From Adineta ricciae (taxonomy: Eukaryota > Rotifera > Eurotatoria > Adinetida > Adinetidae): 64,000 nucleotides of DNA. The notes beneath the pieces are model-generated. The model was given only the letters and a program-made list of their open reading frames with translations, did not search any database and was not told the origin of the DNA. Numbering within the stretch: position 1 is the stretch's first letter; each line of letters opens with the position of its first letter. The stretch covers positions 1-64,000 of the forward strand of contig CAJNOJ010000456.1 of assembly GCA_905250025.1 (NCBI GenBank). Reading direction: 5' to 3'. This document shows, piece after piece, positions 1 to 10,977 of the stretch. The position numbers and the translations under genes are program-made.

Positions 1-738
1 ATGTCCAACTCGATCCTGAAGTGAGAGACGATCCACTGGAATTACTTCCTTCGATCGTCATTAACAATGGATCACGTAAAGAACTATGAATATTTGTACC
101 TAAACGAAACCCAGCAAGAATCATCGATCCAGATTGAGGTGTGAAGTAGAAACCAGTATTTTGTCCGCACCGTGACAAATACAAAGAGATATTACATACA
201 CCATGACTTGTAAACTCTGTAGTTAGGTTGCCATCGAAGATATTCACGGCTGGTTGAGTAGGCCAATATGAACCAGGCTGATAACCAGAATAAGCAGCTA
301 GACTATTGCCACCAGCTGTTGTGTTCCAAATCGGATGCAAAGTCTAGTTTATTGGTGTCATAAATGTTATATCTAGTAGGAAAATAGAAAGATGTTTCGT
401 ATAAATGTCGCTTTTCTTCATTTCTACGAACTTGTCGAGCTTCGATTGTTGAAACTATACACGTTTGTATCGGTGTTGGTTGTCACCAATTTCAATTGAC
501 CTTGATTGAGATTTGCGAAGAAAAGAATACAGAATTGAGTTTTGGAAGAATAAATCAGTGTGGAACAAAGTGGATCGGACGAACATTGACAAAGACATGA
601 ATTAGTTGAATTGATGGATGAAAGATTACTTAATAAATAACGAGAATCAAATGGAGAGAAATATGCATTTCGATACAAATTTATCGGAGTTGTCATTACG
701 GATGGGATCAGAAAAATAAGAATGATCGATGAGAACAT
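1..738 (-). CDS. Secreted PAN-like gene, 3' end outside the window
   Basis: The first exon (about 424-738) encodes a signal peptide (MFSSIILIFLIPSVMTT) and a short Cys-rich stretch with a CLCQC motif, as in apple/PAN-like modules. A second open stretch at 1-343 on the same strand is free of stops, Asn- and Ser-rich, and runs off the left edge. It starts after an AG acceptor at 344-345 and contains the run WPTQPAVNIFDGNLTTEF, which looks like an extracellular beta-sandwich. The gap of about 80 bp is the size of the other introns here, but the donor that keeps the frame could not be fixed: the clearest GT (just before the exon-1 stop) gives the wrong phase. The protein is probably secreted or surface-bound; its ligand is unknown. 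The exon junction is inferred and the gene could also be mildly damaged. Confidence 0.55.
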
Positions 739-1262
739 GATTGTGACAAAGTTTCTTTGAGTTATGTTCTATTTACTTCTGAATATGTCAAAACAAACTC
801 GCGAACAGTATATTAATGGCGCATATTAGAAAGATTGTCGAACATTTATTGTTTCTTTCGAGATTCTCGAGTGCCATTAAGAATTTTATCGACAAGAACG
901 CATTTAAGCGTTTGAAATAATAGATTTGTTTTATCAAATGGAACTTTTCTCCATTTATTTAAGCATAATTATACACATCATTTTATTTGATTTTCATTTT
1001 GTCAAAAGTACATACTGTGTAAATTAACGTAGGAGACTATTTCAATGATCGCATTAAATCTTCTACAAAATCAGAATGACGCAAATTTTCTTCTTGAAAA
1101 ATAAGAGTACATTAAAGATGAGAATGTAGCTGTGGGTCAGACTGGTATGCAAATGTGCTGCTCTGACTCCCTTCATCGCTATGAATAAATTTATGCGAAA
1201 TATTCATAAGTCTCCAATCGATTGTCTTTATATCGTTGTGTTACAAGAAGAGCATTTTATGT
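739..1262. other. Gene-free stretch
   Basis: AT-rich sequence between the 5' end of the PAN-like gene and the 3' end of the CxxC-repeat pseudogene. I see no coding region, RNA gene or repeat in it. Any promoter of the PAN-like gene would lie at its left side. Confidence 0.4.
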
Positions 1263-2911
1263 TCAATAGCGGTTGTAGTTGGCACCTTTGAAATAGTTTG
1301 GAGCATTGTATGATTTGCAATTAATATGTTGGAAATATTTTTGACAATGCTGACACGGAATAACCATTTTTTCCCAATAGAAATTGTTGATGTGAGTCAA
1401 CTTGTTGCAATGGGGATAGGAGAGAGGATGTTTGAAACTTCGTTTACGAATAGTACACTTTATCGCACATCCATGTTGATATTTGTGGAATCCACCGTAC
1501 CACGAGTTTAAATTAAAGCAATGTGAACAGACATGTCCAGCACGAAATTGGATCTCCCTGGTAATAGGTTTCATTGGAGAAATAATTTGTTTTAGTGCTA
1601 TGCGGACAATTCATATGTTGAAACGATGTCTTGCATTTGAAACATGTTCGCTTCTGTCCACATTGATAATCTGTTCCTTTCCGAATATTAGTAGCATTGC
1701 AAGTTAGGCATTGGGCATGTTTAATCCGTTTTGTGCATGACCAGTATGTTAATGTTACTCCTTGCAAATTCTAAGTTGTATTCGAGAAAACCGAGGTTTT
1801 GCAATGTGGACAATTGATTTGTCGAAATGCAATTGCACATCCACAGCATGTTATTAAATTGCTTTGTGCATAGTTTGCCGTAGAACACGAGAAACAATTC
1901 ACATATTGATATGGTTTTCTGCATGTATAACATGTTTTAAAAGTTCCTGAAAGATAAGTCACGTACTTCGAAAAGTCGTCTCTTGTGCAGTGAGGACATA
2001 TCGTATGTTGAAATTTATTTTGACAGAAGATACACATTTGGCAGGTACCTTGCTTATAATTGTTCCTTGGGCAAAGATGCATTTTTTTGCAATGTGGACA
2101 CAGGAGTTTTTGTAACTGTCTTTGGCATGAATTGCAGGATGTTAATTATCCATAGTTGTAATTAGCATTTTTATAAATATTTACTGATGAACAATACGAA
2201 CAACTAATAGTTTGAAATTTTTTTTATACAGGTGCGACCAGTAACAATACTTCCTTCTATATCATTCGCATTTTTGAAAAATACATCTGCGTTTCAATGC
2301 GCACAGCTCAAATGTTGAAAAATTCTTTGGTAATTGGAACAAGAGTAGTATATACCGGAACCATGGGTATTAACATTCGCTCAAAGGTTTTCTACATTGC
2401 AATGTAGACACATGATCATTTTGAATGTTTTTGGACAAAACAAGATCTTATCAGGCACACCTGAGAAATTAGAACAAATTAATATGAATTTATTTCATAT
2501 ATTTATATGTTCTGCGCACACTGAAACGTATGTAACTTACAATTTTGAATGTTGGACTTCTGCGGCACGATGGGAGGAAGCACAGGCTTTGGTTTTGCCG
2601 ATATTGATGGAGGTTTTTCCGCAGGAATGACCTTTTTCATATGTGGAAGGATTGGAAGACTCTTCTTTACATTGGGATTATACATTTCTCTTAATTTCAC
2701 AATACTAAAACCGTTCCAATGAAATGGATCGTCGTCAATTAGAAGTCTCGTGCTCAGCATAAGAACGATTTTCCATGTTAACACTCGATTTGAAATAGAG
2801 TACAATCTTTGCTTTTGTCGAAAAACCTTTCCACAACGCTGGACTCGGTTGGTAATCATCAATAATTGCTCGTTCATTGACATTTTCAATATCTAGCAAA
2901 CGCTTACTCAT
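1263..2911 (-). pseudogene. Decayed gene of tandem CxxC repeats
   Basis: Read on the minus strand, the region encodes about twelve degenerate units of 28-40 residues with the pattern C-x2-C-x3-[FY]-Q-x2-[NIS]-C-x2-C. Clear examples are CQNKFQHTICPHC and CAIAFRQINCPHC. A non-repeat N-terminal part begins at an ATG at 2911 (MSKRLLDIENVNERAI). A good GT-AG intron (GTAAGT...CTCAG) occupies 2461-2540 and keeps the repeat frame. The gene is broken: in-frame stops at about 2377, 2308, 2165 and 1771, and frame changes in the N-terminal exon (near 2740), near 2225 and near 1545. At least one stop falls on a consensus Cys codon (TGC to TGA). Paired Cys pairs suggest zinc-ribbon-like folds; I do not recognise the family. 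Confidence 0.7.
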
Positions 2912-3539
2912 TTTTATTGTTTTACTACTATGACGAGATATTAAAGTCGGAAAGGAACGATCACTGTTTTTAGAATCAGCAGACGAAACTCGATGTGTTA
3001 ATAGAGTTAACTTGTGAATAAATGATGAAATAACTAAAGAGAATGTATTTTAAGTGACAGGCGCAATAGAAATAGAAGTAAACTAACGTTCTTATCTAAT
3101 ATACGACACAATCCATTTATCTGTTGCAAGACGTTTTTAATGTTTCGATTACTTATACCTTATCAGTTTATTTAAATCTTTCGAAGTATCGTTTCACTTT
3201 CGGATAAGTCTTTTAGTAATTAGTGTATAGATTTTATTATGAAACTGACTTTTGAAAAACACTAGAAACCTACTGGTTACATTTTCCTTTGTGTGCTCAT
3301 TGTGTACTGAGATTTACATAGAATCAATCAAAATCTAGCAGAATATATTACGATTATCTTGTCAATTAGCAATTTAAAAGGCAGTGTTGATGATTTTGTC
3401 TTTTTTTTACCGATAAGATTTAAACTATGAGAGTTTTCTAAGAAAATATTAACTACTGATTATTATTTCTCTTATTGATATAGATTATACACTTTCATAC
3501 ATAATGAATGAGTAAACATTATATTAAATGAAATTTCCC
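2912..3539. other. Gene-free stretch
   Basis: AT-rich DNA upstream of the CxxC pseudogene and downstream of the laminin-G-like pseudogene. No coding signal, RNA gene or repeat was seen. Confidence 0.4.
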
Positions 3540-4280
3540 ATTAATAAAAGCTGATTCTTGAAATCATCCGGTAGCATTGTATACAAAAGCGAGGTGACAC
3601 CGAGTGTTGTAGGATAAAATTTATGTTCCCAGACAATTATTTGAATAAAAACCCAGATAAGTTTGATTATTTCGAATTACTATATGGAGAACATTATTCT
3701 AAGTGTATTGTATTAACTGACCTAATAGGCCCAGATCTTTTTGACTGTAATTAAATGGTCCAGTGATATAAATCCACATTTCAATGGTAAAATCATTTGT
3801 TCTTGTACCAATATATGGAGAAGATGCCTTCAAATGTTGTGTACTGTTAGAAAGAATAGTTGAACCTTGATCGTTAACTCGCGGATGAAACATATGAAAC
3901 ACCAACTGTTTTTGACATGTACATAAAGTTTCATTCATTGATGATATCTCTATCAAATAGTTAGAGGAGATCAGCGAAAGTTGTGAGTGGTAATTGTAGA
4001 AAATAAAACGTAGTATTGACTTCGTCATTCAGCTGGTTACGAAAAAACTCTCGGCTGTTATTGAACAGTTAGCATGTTTCGGTTATTCCGATAGCAGTTG
4101 AACGAGACAAATATTTGATTCGAATTCATCATCTGACATAAACATTTGTTATATGAGCCATTGTTCGAACCGGATAAAAAATTCGGTACACTTAAAAGAA
4201 CCATTTTCTATCGAACCAACTTGAATAATTTGAACATGATTGAAAAGTAATAGGAGAGTTAACATGGTCATCATAATCAT
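3540..4280 (-). pseudogene. Decayed secreted laminin-G/ConA-like gene
   Basis: The minus strand opens with an ATG at 4280 and a signal-peptide-like stretch (MLTLLLLFNHVQ), followed in a shifted frame by a CLCQM motif like the PAN-like gene at the left edge. An open exon at 3710-4028 then reads into a laminin-G/concanavalin-like strand pattern (NDFTIEMWIYITG) and ends at a plausible donor (AG|GTCAGT). The next piece, about 3550-3690, continues the domain with LGFYSNN and CHLAFVYNATG, the usual 'W-H-x-A-F-V-Y-D' region of LamG. In-frame stops lie on both sides of the latter, and at least one frameshift lies in the first exon. The gene therefore looks dead. The domain call rests on short motifs only. 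Confidence 0.55.
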
Positions 4281-4830
4281 ATAATGACTGTAAACAATGA
4301 ACGATTTGCAGTTTGTTTTATTTCACAAGAATGTATATTTTCCCATCGAATATTTCTCGACAGTTCCTAAGTTTCACTGGATGAGAGAAGAAACTATCGG
4401 AAAAGTGATTAAAATATGTTCATGTACCGTGCATCAGATAATCAAGACAAATAAATTTGACAATAACCTAGTTCTCAAACAAAGCATAAAAAACTGGAGC
4501 TATGTACTGTCGGAAAACGGAAATTTGATTAAAACCAAAAACGAGAATACACGAAGGTGAAATGAGGATATTTTCCTTCAATTTACTCTGCTCGCATAGT
4601 TATACCATCATCCTTTATATATACATTAATACAAACAATGAACAATAGGAAGACATATCTGTAAGTTTCACTTTCTTAGATTATAAGTATTATAAGCATA
4701 AGATGTACAAGAACGCGAAAAGGATAGATAAGAATGGGAATGTGAGAGCGACGAGTAAGGAAATACCCAAAACCACACCTTCATCCAATGATATTTTCAT
4801 AATATGTTTGGTGCAGAATCGAAACGTGGA
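4281..4830. other. Gene-free stretch
   Basis: Upstream side of the LamG-like pseudogene and downstream of the TPR gene. A plus-strand open frame of 87 codons (4297-4560) has no recognisable features and is taken as chance. No repeat or RNA gene was seen. Confidence 0.4.
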
Positions 4831-6768
4831 TTACTCCTTGAAAAACTGATACCACAGCAAAATTTCCAGTATAGCAATGATGTTCACATCGGATTTTAGC
4901 TGAGGATCATCTGAAGATAAATTAGTAGAGTTAACATTATACATCAATCGGGCGTTCTTCAATGCTTCTTTGAGATTACGTTTTCTGAAATAAGCTTCAG
5001 CGAGGCTATAATAAGTTGCAGCTAAATCGGAGTGATTCGGTGGATCTGCATGAAGTTGAATAACGAGAACTTGGTGAAGACAATCCATTTGTCTGTCATA
5101 ACTGCCTAACATCTGGCAAACTTGTGAAATATTGTTAAGGGATGCTGCAATGTCCAGATGGTTAGATGGATGTAGTTTTACTACAATTTCGTGATGTTTT
5201 TCGAACATATCCAGTGCTTGCTTGTATTCCATTTGCTGAGAGTATGCTGCGCCTAATCTGTTGTATGTCATTGAGAGTATCGAAAGATCTGGTGAAGGTG
5301 ATTGGTGATGCATATCTAAAGCTTTTAAGAGACATTCGGTGGCATGTTGATAGTGTCCTTGCTCATAATATGCTCGCGAAAGACCATTGTAAGTGTCAGC
5401 AATTCTGTTGTGATTTATTGGCATTTGTTTCAATAGAATACCTAGACTTACTTCAAACGCTTCTCGTGCTTTGTCATAATTTCCCTGATCACGAAAGACA
5501 GTGGCTAAATTGGTGCAGGCTTCCCGAATAAGAGGATGATCTACTGGTAATAACTTATATCGTATTTCCAAAGTTTTTTCTAGACTGGCAATAGCTTTTT
5601 CGAAATCATGTGCATGTGAAAATATTAGCGCGAGGTTATTGTAAGATGTTGCAATGTCCAAATTATCTGGCGGAAATACTTTCTGCTGAAGTTGTAAAGC
5701 TTTCAGAAACCAAGGCAATGCATCTGTACATTTCCCGTGTTTATAATATGCAATACCTAATCTATTGTACGTGTTGGCAAACTCAGGATGATCGTGTGGA
5801 AGAGACTCAAGTTGTATTTCATGGGCTTTCTGCATATACTCGATGTGTTTTTCCTGATCATTAGTAGAGCCGCATAATGAAGCAAGATTAATATACAATG
5901 CTGCTAATGATAAATCATTTCTGTGAAGCATCTTCAACTTGATATCCAAAGATTTTTCATACATTTCCAACGCTTCATGAGGTTTTCCTTGTCGAGAAAA
6001 CACAGTACCAAGACTGTTGTAAGTATTGGATAAACCTATTCTATCGGATGGTACTGAATCCAACTGAATAGACATGGCTTTATGTAGATACATACTTGCT
6101 TCGGTGTAATTTTTCATGAGTATATAAACTTGGGCTAGGGCATTGTACGACTCTGCAATATCGTGGTGATTTGCTGGGTCAGTTTCTAATCGAAAAATTA
6201 AACATTTTTTGAATGTGTCCAAAGCTTCATGGAGTTTGTTTTGCCTCACGAGACCACTGCCCAATACGTGATACATTGAAGTAATATGCACATATTCCAT
6301 CGGCTGCAAGGTTATTTGTATTTCCAAAGCTTTCTTTGTCAATTCTACTTGATTGTCATATCTTCCTTGTTGATAATATAGTACAGATATATTGAAGTAC
6401 GTTTTGGCTAATAAAGCTCGACTGTGCATAGGATCATTCGTGCAAAGACTAACACATTTCTGATACATTTCCAATGCTTCTTCAAATTTGTTCATTTTAT
6501 GATACATTGAGGCCAAATTAAAGCAAGTTCCGACTATATCCGAATGAGTTGGCAATAAGAATTTCTGTCGTATTTCAAGCGCTTTTTTCAACATCTCCAC
6601 TGCTCGGTCATAGTCTCCTCGTCTTCCATATATAAGTGAAGTGTTATTATAATAACGCGCAATATCAGGGTGATCATCAGGTAAATGTTTTAATAGGTTT
6701 TCAAGAGATTTTTCAAACCACTCGATTGCCTCTTGCAAATTTTCTTCTTTGTCACAGACCGTACCTAA
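4831..6768 (-). CDS. ART-TPR protein, C-terminal half (TPR array)
   Basis: An uninterrupted frame of about 645 codons made of roughly fourteen kinesin-light-chain-like tetratricopeptide repeats of about 42 residues. Each has the pattern YNNLGxxYxxxGxxxxAL followed by a spacer with HPDIAxxYNN. Such arrays form a right-handed superhelix that binds peptides or partner proteins. The frame is open to 6768, where it meets a transposon end (CCCACGAAAA). It has no start of its own: the codons next to the break (NN-LGTV) continue exactly from the ART-TPR half that ends at 17348. I read it as the severed 3' half of that gene, split by insertion of a mobile element with a 2-bp AA target duplication. It is intronless and undamaged, so the split may be recent, or confined to one allele, or partly an assembly product. 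Confidence 0.85.
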   Translation of the reverse strand, partial: LGTVCDKEENLQEAIEWFEKSLENLLKHLPDDHPDIARYYNNTSLIYGRRGDYDRAVEMLKKALEIRQKFLLPTHSDIVGTCFNLASMYHKMNKFEEALEMYQKCVSLCTNDPMHSRALLAKTYFNISVLYYQQGRYDNQVELTKKALEIQITLQPMEYVHITSMYHVLGSGLVRQNKLHEALDTFKKCLIFRLETDPANHHDIAESYNALAQVYILMKNYTEASMYLHKAMSIQLDSVPSDRIGLSNTYNSLGTVFSRQGKPHEALEMYEKSLDIKLKMLHRNDLSLAALYINLASLCGSTNDQEKHIEYMQKAHEIQLESLPHDHPEFANTYNRLGIAYYKHGKCTDALPWFLKALQLQQKVFPPDNLDIATSYNNLALIFSHAHDFEKAIASLEKTLEIRYKLLPVDHPLIREACTNLATVFRDQGNYDKAREAFEVSLGILLKQMPINHNRIADTYNGLSRAYYEQGHYQHATECLLKALDMHHQSPSPDLSILSMTYNRLGAAYSQQMEYKQALDMFEKHHEIVVKLHPSNHLDIAASLNNISQVCQMLGSYDRQMDCLHQVLVIQLHADPPNHSDLAATYYSLAEAYFRKRNLKEALKNARLMYNVNSTNLSSDDPQLKSDVNIIAILEILLWYQFFKE

Positions 6769-7072
6769 CCCACGAAAAAATTTTGAAACAGATACCGCTG
6801 ATCGCCGCGGTTTTTTCGTAATGGCTGCGGTTATATCGTTGAAGGTCGCGGTGTCGAAAAGAAACCGCGGTTAACAGCGGTGTGGCGCACCGCAACATAA
6901 ATATATCGCGGTATGTTCAAAACAAACCGCAGTGTGATCACCGTTCTAGACCGTGTTTTCGAAAGTGCGCGATGAAATGTAGGTTACCAGTGGTATTTGA
7001 GAGGCGCCATCTTCCACAAGTTTATATTCTGCGAGCTTCTCATTGTTAACCGCGATCTTCAAATTTTCCCTA
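6769..7072. mobile_element. Left end (304 bp) of an inverted-repeat transposon
   Basis: Starts with CCCACGAAAAAATTTT directly after the TPR frame and carries several CCGCGG or ACCGCG motifs. It matches 15732-16035 in direct orientation without indels, at about 97% by eye, so it is a second copy rather than the same DNA. It stops at the single N at 7073, where the contig ends. The inverted match to its first 16 bases lies at 17332-17347. Confidence 0.8.
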
Positions 7073-7073
7073 N
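7073..7073. other. Single-N contig join
   Basis: One N inside the transposon-like sequence. DNA to the right (from 7074) is unrelated to the continuation of the other copy after 16035. The join is therefore of unknown true length and content. Confidence 0.9.
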
Positions 7074-7722
7074 TTCATTCGAGTTTCTTTCAAACGACTT
7101 GTCTCACCGATGTACACTTTTTCACAATCTAAGCATGGAATAGAGTAGACTAAGTTTTTATTCTTTCTCTTCTCATCTGCTCCTTTGAGTATAGGTAAGA
7201 ACACGCTACTTAAACTATTATTAGAGTGGGATTTGGTGTTTATGGCAGATGTATCCCCTTTTTTGAATGTGATTTAAACTGGTCTCCTTTGTGACAAAAT
7301 GAAACAATTGATTTTGAGATTAGTGAGAGTTTCAAACGTTTCCATTGATGCTTTCATAAAAGGATCTTGAATATTTCTGGTATTCACATAGACGTTCATC
7401 AATTTGAACAAACGATAAATGAGGCTATAGAGGTAGAAAGTCTGATAATAAGTGTTCAAGAAAGTAACCAAGTAGTGCAATGTTTTTAAGAAGTACGGTC
7501 TATTCGTCTTTTGTGATAGTTTGTTCAAATATTACACAGACGGATGTTCTGATTTAATGTATCAGATCGTAGTTAAGCATTCCTTCTTTGTTTCCCCTAT
7601 TGTCGATACAGGGTTCGCAGTTTTCTTTTTTAAATTATTCATGTATTGGATTAATAGTTTCCATAACAAAAAACAACAATTATGATGTATGAGAGAGAAA
7701 AGAAAAACAACTGAACTTTTAT
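7074..7722. other. Gene-free stretch
   Basis: AT-rich DNA between the contig join and the 3' end of the TatD gene. A minus-strand open frame of 84 codons (7274-7528) has no recognisable features. Nothing else was seen. Confidence 0.4.
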
Positions 7723-8685
7723 TCAATTGATAACGTACATTCGTTGAATGTTACTATTTGATTTGTCAATCAATTTGGTCGTATTCATGTTTTTCATTCT
7801 CAAAACGTTGACGATGTATTGTGCTGTGAATGTTATTCCGCTGACTGGTGTATATCGATATGGGTCCAATCCAGGTGGACGTAAAAATGGAAAGTCAGTT
7901 TCGAGGATTATACGATCAATAATATTTGTTTGATTAATTAGCCAACTATTGAATTGTTTCTGTGATTCGGGATCGTCTTGTGCAATTACTGATCCATTCA
8001 AGCCGATGAATGAATTATTGAAATAATTTAAGAAATCTGATATAATATTCAAATCGCTGTTTGTGTTTATACAATGCCATTGAATGTTGTGATTATGGTT
8101 TAAAAATTTCTTCAGTTCGTTCAGAATAATTTGAAAAGAGTTTTCACCGCGACCATGAAGAACAACCTGGATATTTAGTGTGGCAGCTATCTGGAGTTGA
8201 GATCGAAATGTAAACAGCTGCGAATCGAAGGAAGATCTGCTGGTATCGTCGATGCCACACTCGCCGATAGCGACTTTGCTTGTATTTAAGTTAATTTTAT
8301 TCTCAAAAATATTTTTGAGTTCTTGTAATGCACGTTCGTGATTAATAGGAATATACTTTGGATGAATACCGTATGTTGTAAAGATTTTAGCATTGGGATT
8401 GTCGATCATGTAATTTATGAACCATCTCTGGTAATGATGTCGATTATCTATTAACACGATTTTTCTTCCATAAGCAAGTTGTGAATTGAAGTCAACTTCA
8501 TTAAATCCATATTTGAAGAACAAATCAACGTGGCAATGGCCATCATATAATGGCAGTCCTAGTGGTAGATGATATTTCTTCTTACATGAACAGATGTTGT
8601 AAAGACTTCCTTCACAAATAGCATTCATTTTCAAGAAAAACGTAAAACTATGACAACAAATCGATAACTCAAAGAATTGAATCAA
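7723..8685 (-). CDS. TatD-family metal-dependent hydrolase (DNase-like)
   Basis: A single open frame of up to 320 codons. TatD proteins are two-metal TIM-barrel hydrolases with 3'-5' exonuclease or endonuclease activity on DNA. All metal-ligand motifs are visible in order: the H-x-H pair (YDGHCHVD), GIHPK, the bridging Glu (IGECGID), a first His (VLHGRG), a second His (WHCIN) and the final Asp (LETDFPFLR). The catalytic site therefore looks complete. The start at 8685 gives a hydrophobic lead (FELSICCHSFTFFL); an alternative Met about 19 codons later (MNAICEGS) gives a more typical cytosolic N-terminus. It lies between a contig join and the retrotransposon LTR, with no clear functional neighbour. 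Whether it was carried here with the mobile DNA cannot be told. Confidence 0.85.
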   Translation of the reverse strand: MIQFFELSICCHSFTFFLKMNAICEGSLYNICSCKKKYHLPLGLPLYDGHCHVDLFFKYGFNEVDFNSQLAYGRKIVLIDNRHHYQRWFINYMIDNPNAKIFTTYGIHPKYIPINHERALQELKNIFENKINLNTSKVAIGECGIDDTSRSSFDSQLFTFRSQLQIAATLNIQVVLHGRGENSFQIILNELKKFLNHNHNIQWHCINTNSDLNIISDFLNYFNNSFIGLNGSVIAQDDPESQKQFNSWLINQTNIIDRIILETDFPFLRPPGLDPYRYTPVSGITFTAQYIVNVLRMKNMNTTKLIDKSNSNIQRMYVIN

Positions 8686-10445
8686 TCATTTTATATATTC
8701 ATTCCACACTGATCTTGCCTGAACTTAGTCAAAACAGAAACAAAAGCTAATTATCATTCATTCTTGATAAACTTTTCAAACAATAATAACACAGTCATGA
8801 GGAATTACGTCAATTAAGATTGTCTTGATGTCCTGTTTATCTATTTCGAAACCTATCATGTCTATTAATCATTTCTATCTTTATTCAATCCATTCAAAGA
8901 GCAATCAACACTGCATGAATCACTTTCCACGTAGTAATATCAATAGAACCCTTTCTACTCGAACTACGTTTCTTTCGTTAAGATTATTTAGCTTAAAACG
9001 AAACAATTTTCTTCTAAGAAAAAGTTTCAATATTGACTGTTTTTTCAAAACGCTCGACTCAAACAGATGCCATAAGGTGACTTTCATCATCACGAGAATG
9101 ATCAACATTGAAACATAAAAGTTAATACTATGTGTTCTATTTAATATTCATTCGTACTTGATATCATTCATCTTCATTGAGCTCAAAATCAAATTTTGAT
9201 TTGATAATATAAAGTAGAATCAATATCAATAAGGTCAAACGAACCACTCTCATCTCAATTCATCTGTGTATGAGTATGATTGCTATTTTGAGATAGTTCC
9301 ACTGCATGATATCAAATTTTGACATTAATAGTGAAAATCGTAAAATAGAGAAATATTCTACCTATAATCCTGTACTTTCGAGTCAATATGATACTTCATG
9401 ATATACACGAACGAAAAGAGATTGTACATATCAGTAAGTAAATTTCAGCTTTTCCCATTGCAATTGAAAGCAGACTTCCATTCTAATGAGCAGCAAAAAC
9501 AACTGAAATCAGTAAGTTGAACTAAACAATCCCAACTCAAATTCGCATGTTGAGACGAACAGTTGAGTTTCGGGAAAATCATCGAATTGACATTCATACC
9601 ATACGATAATTTAAGTGATAGAAAGCATTCGTACAAATAAGTTAATCTCGATCATATAGATTGAAATTCACGCTGAAACAAATGTAAGCATTTTCAGAAT
9701 TTGTTTCTCCATGTGAAACAAAATCAATATCAATTTTTTGTTCCGATAATATTGACTCGAATTGATGTGAACCATTGCATTTAAACGACAGATTGGAAAC
9801 GGTATCAATATTCGTGTTGTTAATAATATCACACTGAATTCATGTGAACAACTTTTCGAATATGACTTTTTGGGTAACTATGACCGAAAAATTCTGAAAT
9901 TTTCGGTGAGGTTAACAAAACAATTGATATGTGTCTCCCAGTAGATGGGATCTTTTCACTTGATTTTAATGACATGAATCTGTCAAGTACCGATGGTTGT
10001 TTTCCTGGTTTAAGTTTCAATTTCTTCAACTGTTGTCCATCTCATTGATATTCAACACCGATACACACCATGTTCAATTTTCACGATATTGATTGAAAAA
10101 GTTAAATCCATATAAAATTGGCTTCGATAACATAAATGATTGATATTGAATCTTTTCACTTTTAACAATGCCAAGTAAGATCAATAAAAATAGTTCATCT
10201 TCCAAAGAACAATTTGAATAAATACCAACAATTATTATTTATAATATCCATTGAGATTCATAAGATTTTCCAATTTTGACAAAATCTGATACAATCCATA
10301 TGCGATACTTCACTGCCAAAGAAAGAAGATGCATTTCATTGAATCTTTTCTTTCTTTTTATCCGATTCGAACAAACCCTTGATATCTTTTGATTGTTGAG
10401 TGAACATTTTCATAATTTTAATTCAAATAATGAAGAAATGTAATG
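8686..10445. other. Gene-free, AT-rich stretch
   Basis: About 1.76 kb between the TatD gene and the retrotransposon LTR. It is rich in short words such as TCAATATC and TTGATTTG but shows no regular tandem array, no convincing coding region and no RNA gene. Confidence 0.4.
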
Positions 10446-10759
10446 TGTTGCAATACAATAAAACGACGAACCCTGAATAATATTTGTATGAGTAATATTA
10501 GGATCGAATTTTGAATTGAATGGACTTAGAATGCTCTTTTCTGTCGCTTGCCACGCTACTTTATTTGAGAAAAGATCACGCTTTTATACAGTCAAAAAAA
10601 AGGAGAAAACCTAATGAATCTATATGGAAATATTCCATCTAAGATAATCCATCATCTGAACAGATGATCCATATAGGAATATACCAAGAACGAAAGAAAC
10701 ATATATGTCAAATGACGTCATCAAAGAAAAGAAAAGAATATATAGTTCGTTTCCTAACA
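10446..10759 (-). repeat. Putative 3' LTR of the gypsy-type element
   Basis: On the minus strand it begins TGTTAGG directly after a purine tract and ends CAACA, giving the usual TG...CA ends. Inside are a TATA box (TATAAAAG at 10581-10588) followed by AATAAA (10560-10565), the expected promoter and poly(A) order of a U3-R-U5 LTR. No second LTR exists in the window, so the exact right-hand limit of this LTR (10444 or 10446) cannot be confirmed by comparison. Confidence 0.65.
10581..10588 (-). promoter_or_regulatory. LTR TATA box
   Basis: TATAAAAG on the minus strand inside the putative LTR, about 20 bases before an AATAAA signal. In an intact element the 5' LTR copy would drive the genomic transcript; here only the 3' copy is present. 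Confidence 0.5.
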
Positions 10760-10773
10760 CCTCCTTCCCTTCG
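10760..10773 (-). promoter_or_regulatory. Polypurine tract
   Basis: CGAAGGGAAGGAGG on the minus strand, immediately 5' of the LTR's TGTT. This is the position and composition of the plus-strand primer in LTR retrotransposons. It supports the LTR boundary at 10759. Confidence 0.65.
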
Positions 10774-10977
10774 ATAGATGAGCGTTTCATCTGCTCATCG
10801 AAAAAACCGAAGATTGGATAGAGAAATCGAACACAAATGAGTAGTAAGAGAGAAAAAAAAGACGAACCATTACGCATAAAATAAAACCAATTATATGCAT
10901 TGAATAAAATTCCAGCCATCTTGAACAAGTAAACCATTTCCATGTTCCCATTGATTATTTCCAACATATATGAGTCG

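Noticed and set aside
1771-2461. Stop-codon reassignment in the CxxC-repeat gene
   Set aside because: TAG, TAA and TGA all occur, frameshifts are present too, and other genes in the window use the standard code.
4297-4560. Plus-strand frame of 87 codons
   Set aside because: Biased, low-complexity composition without motifs; it overlaps the upstream side of a pseudogene and has no supporting signals.
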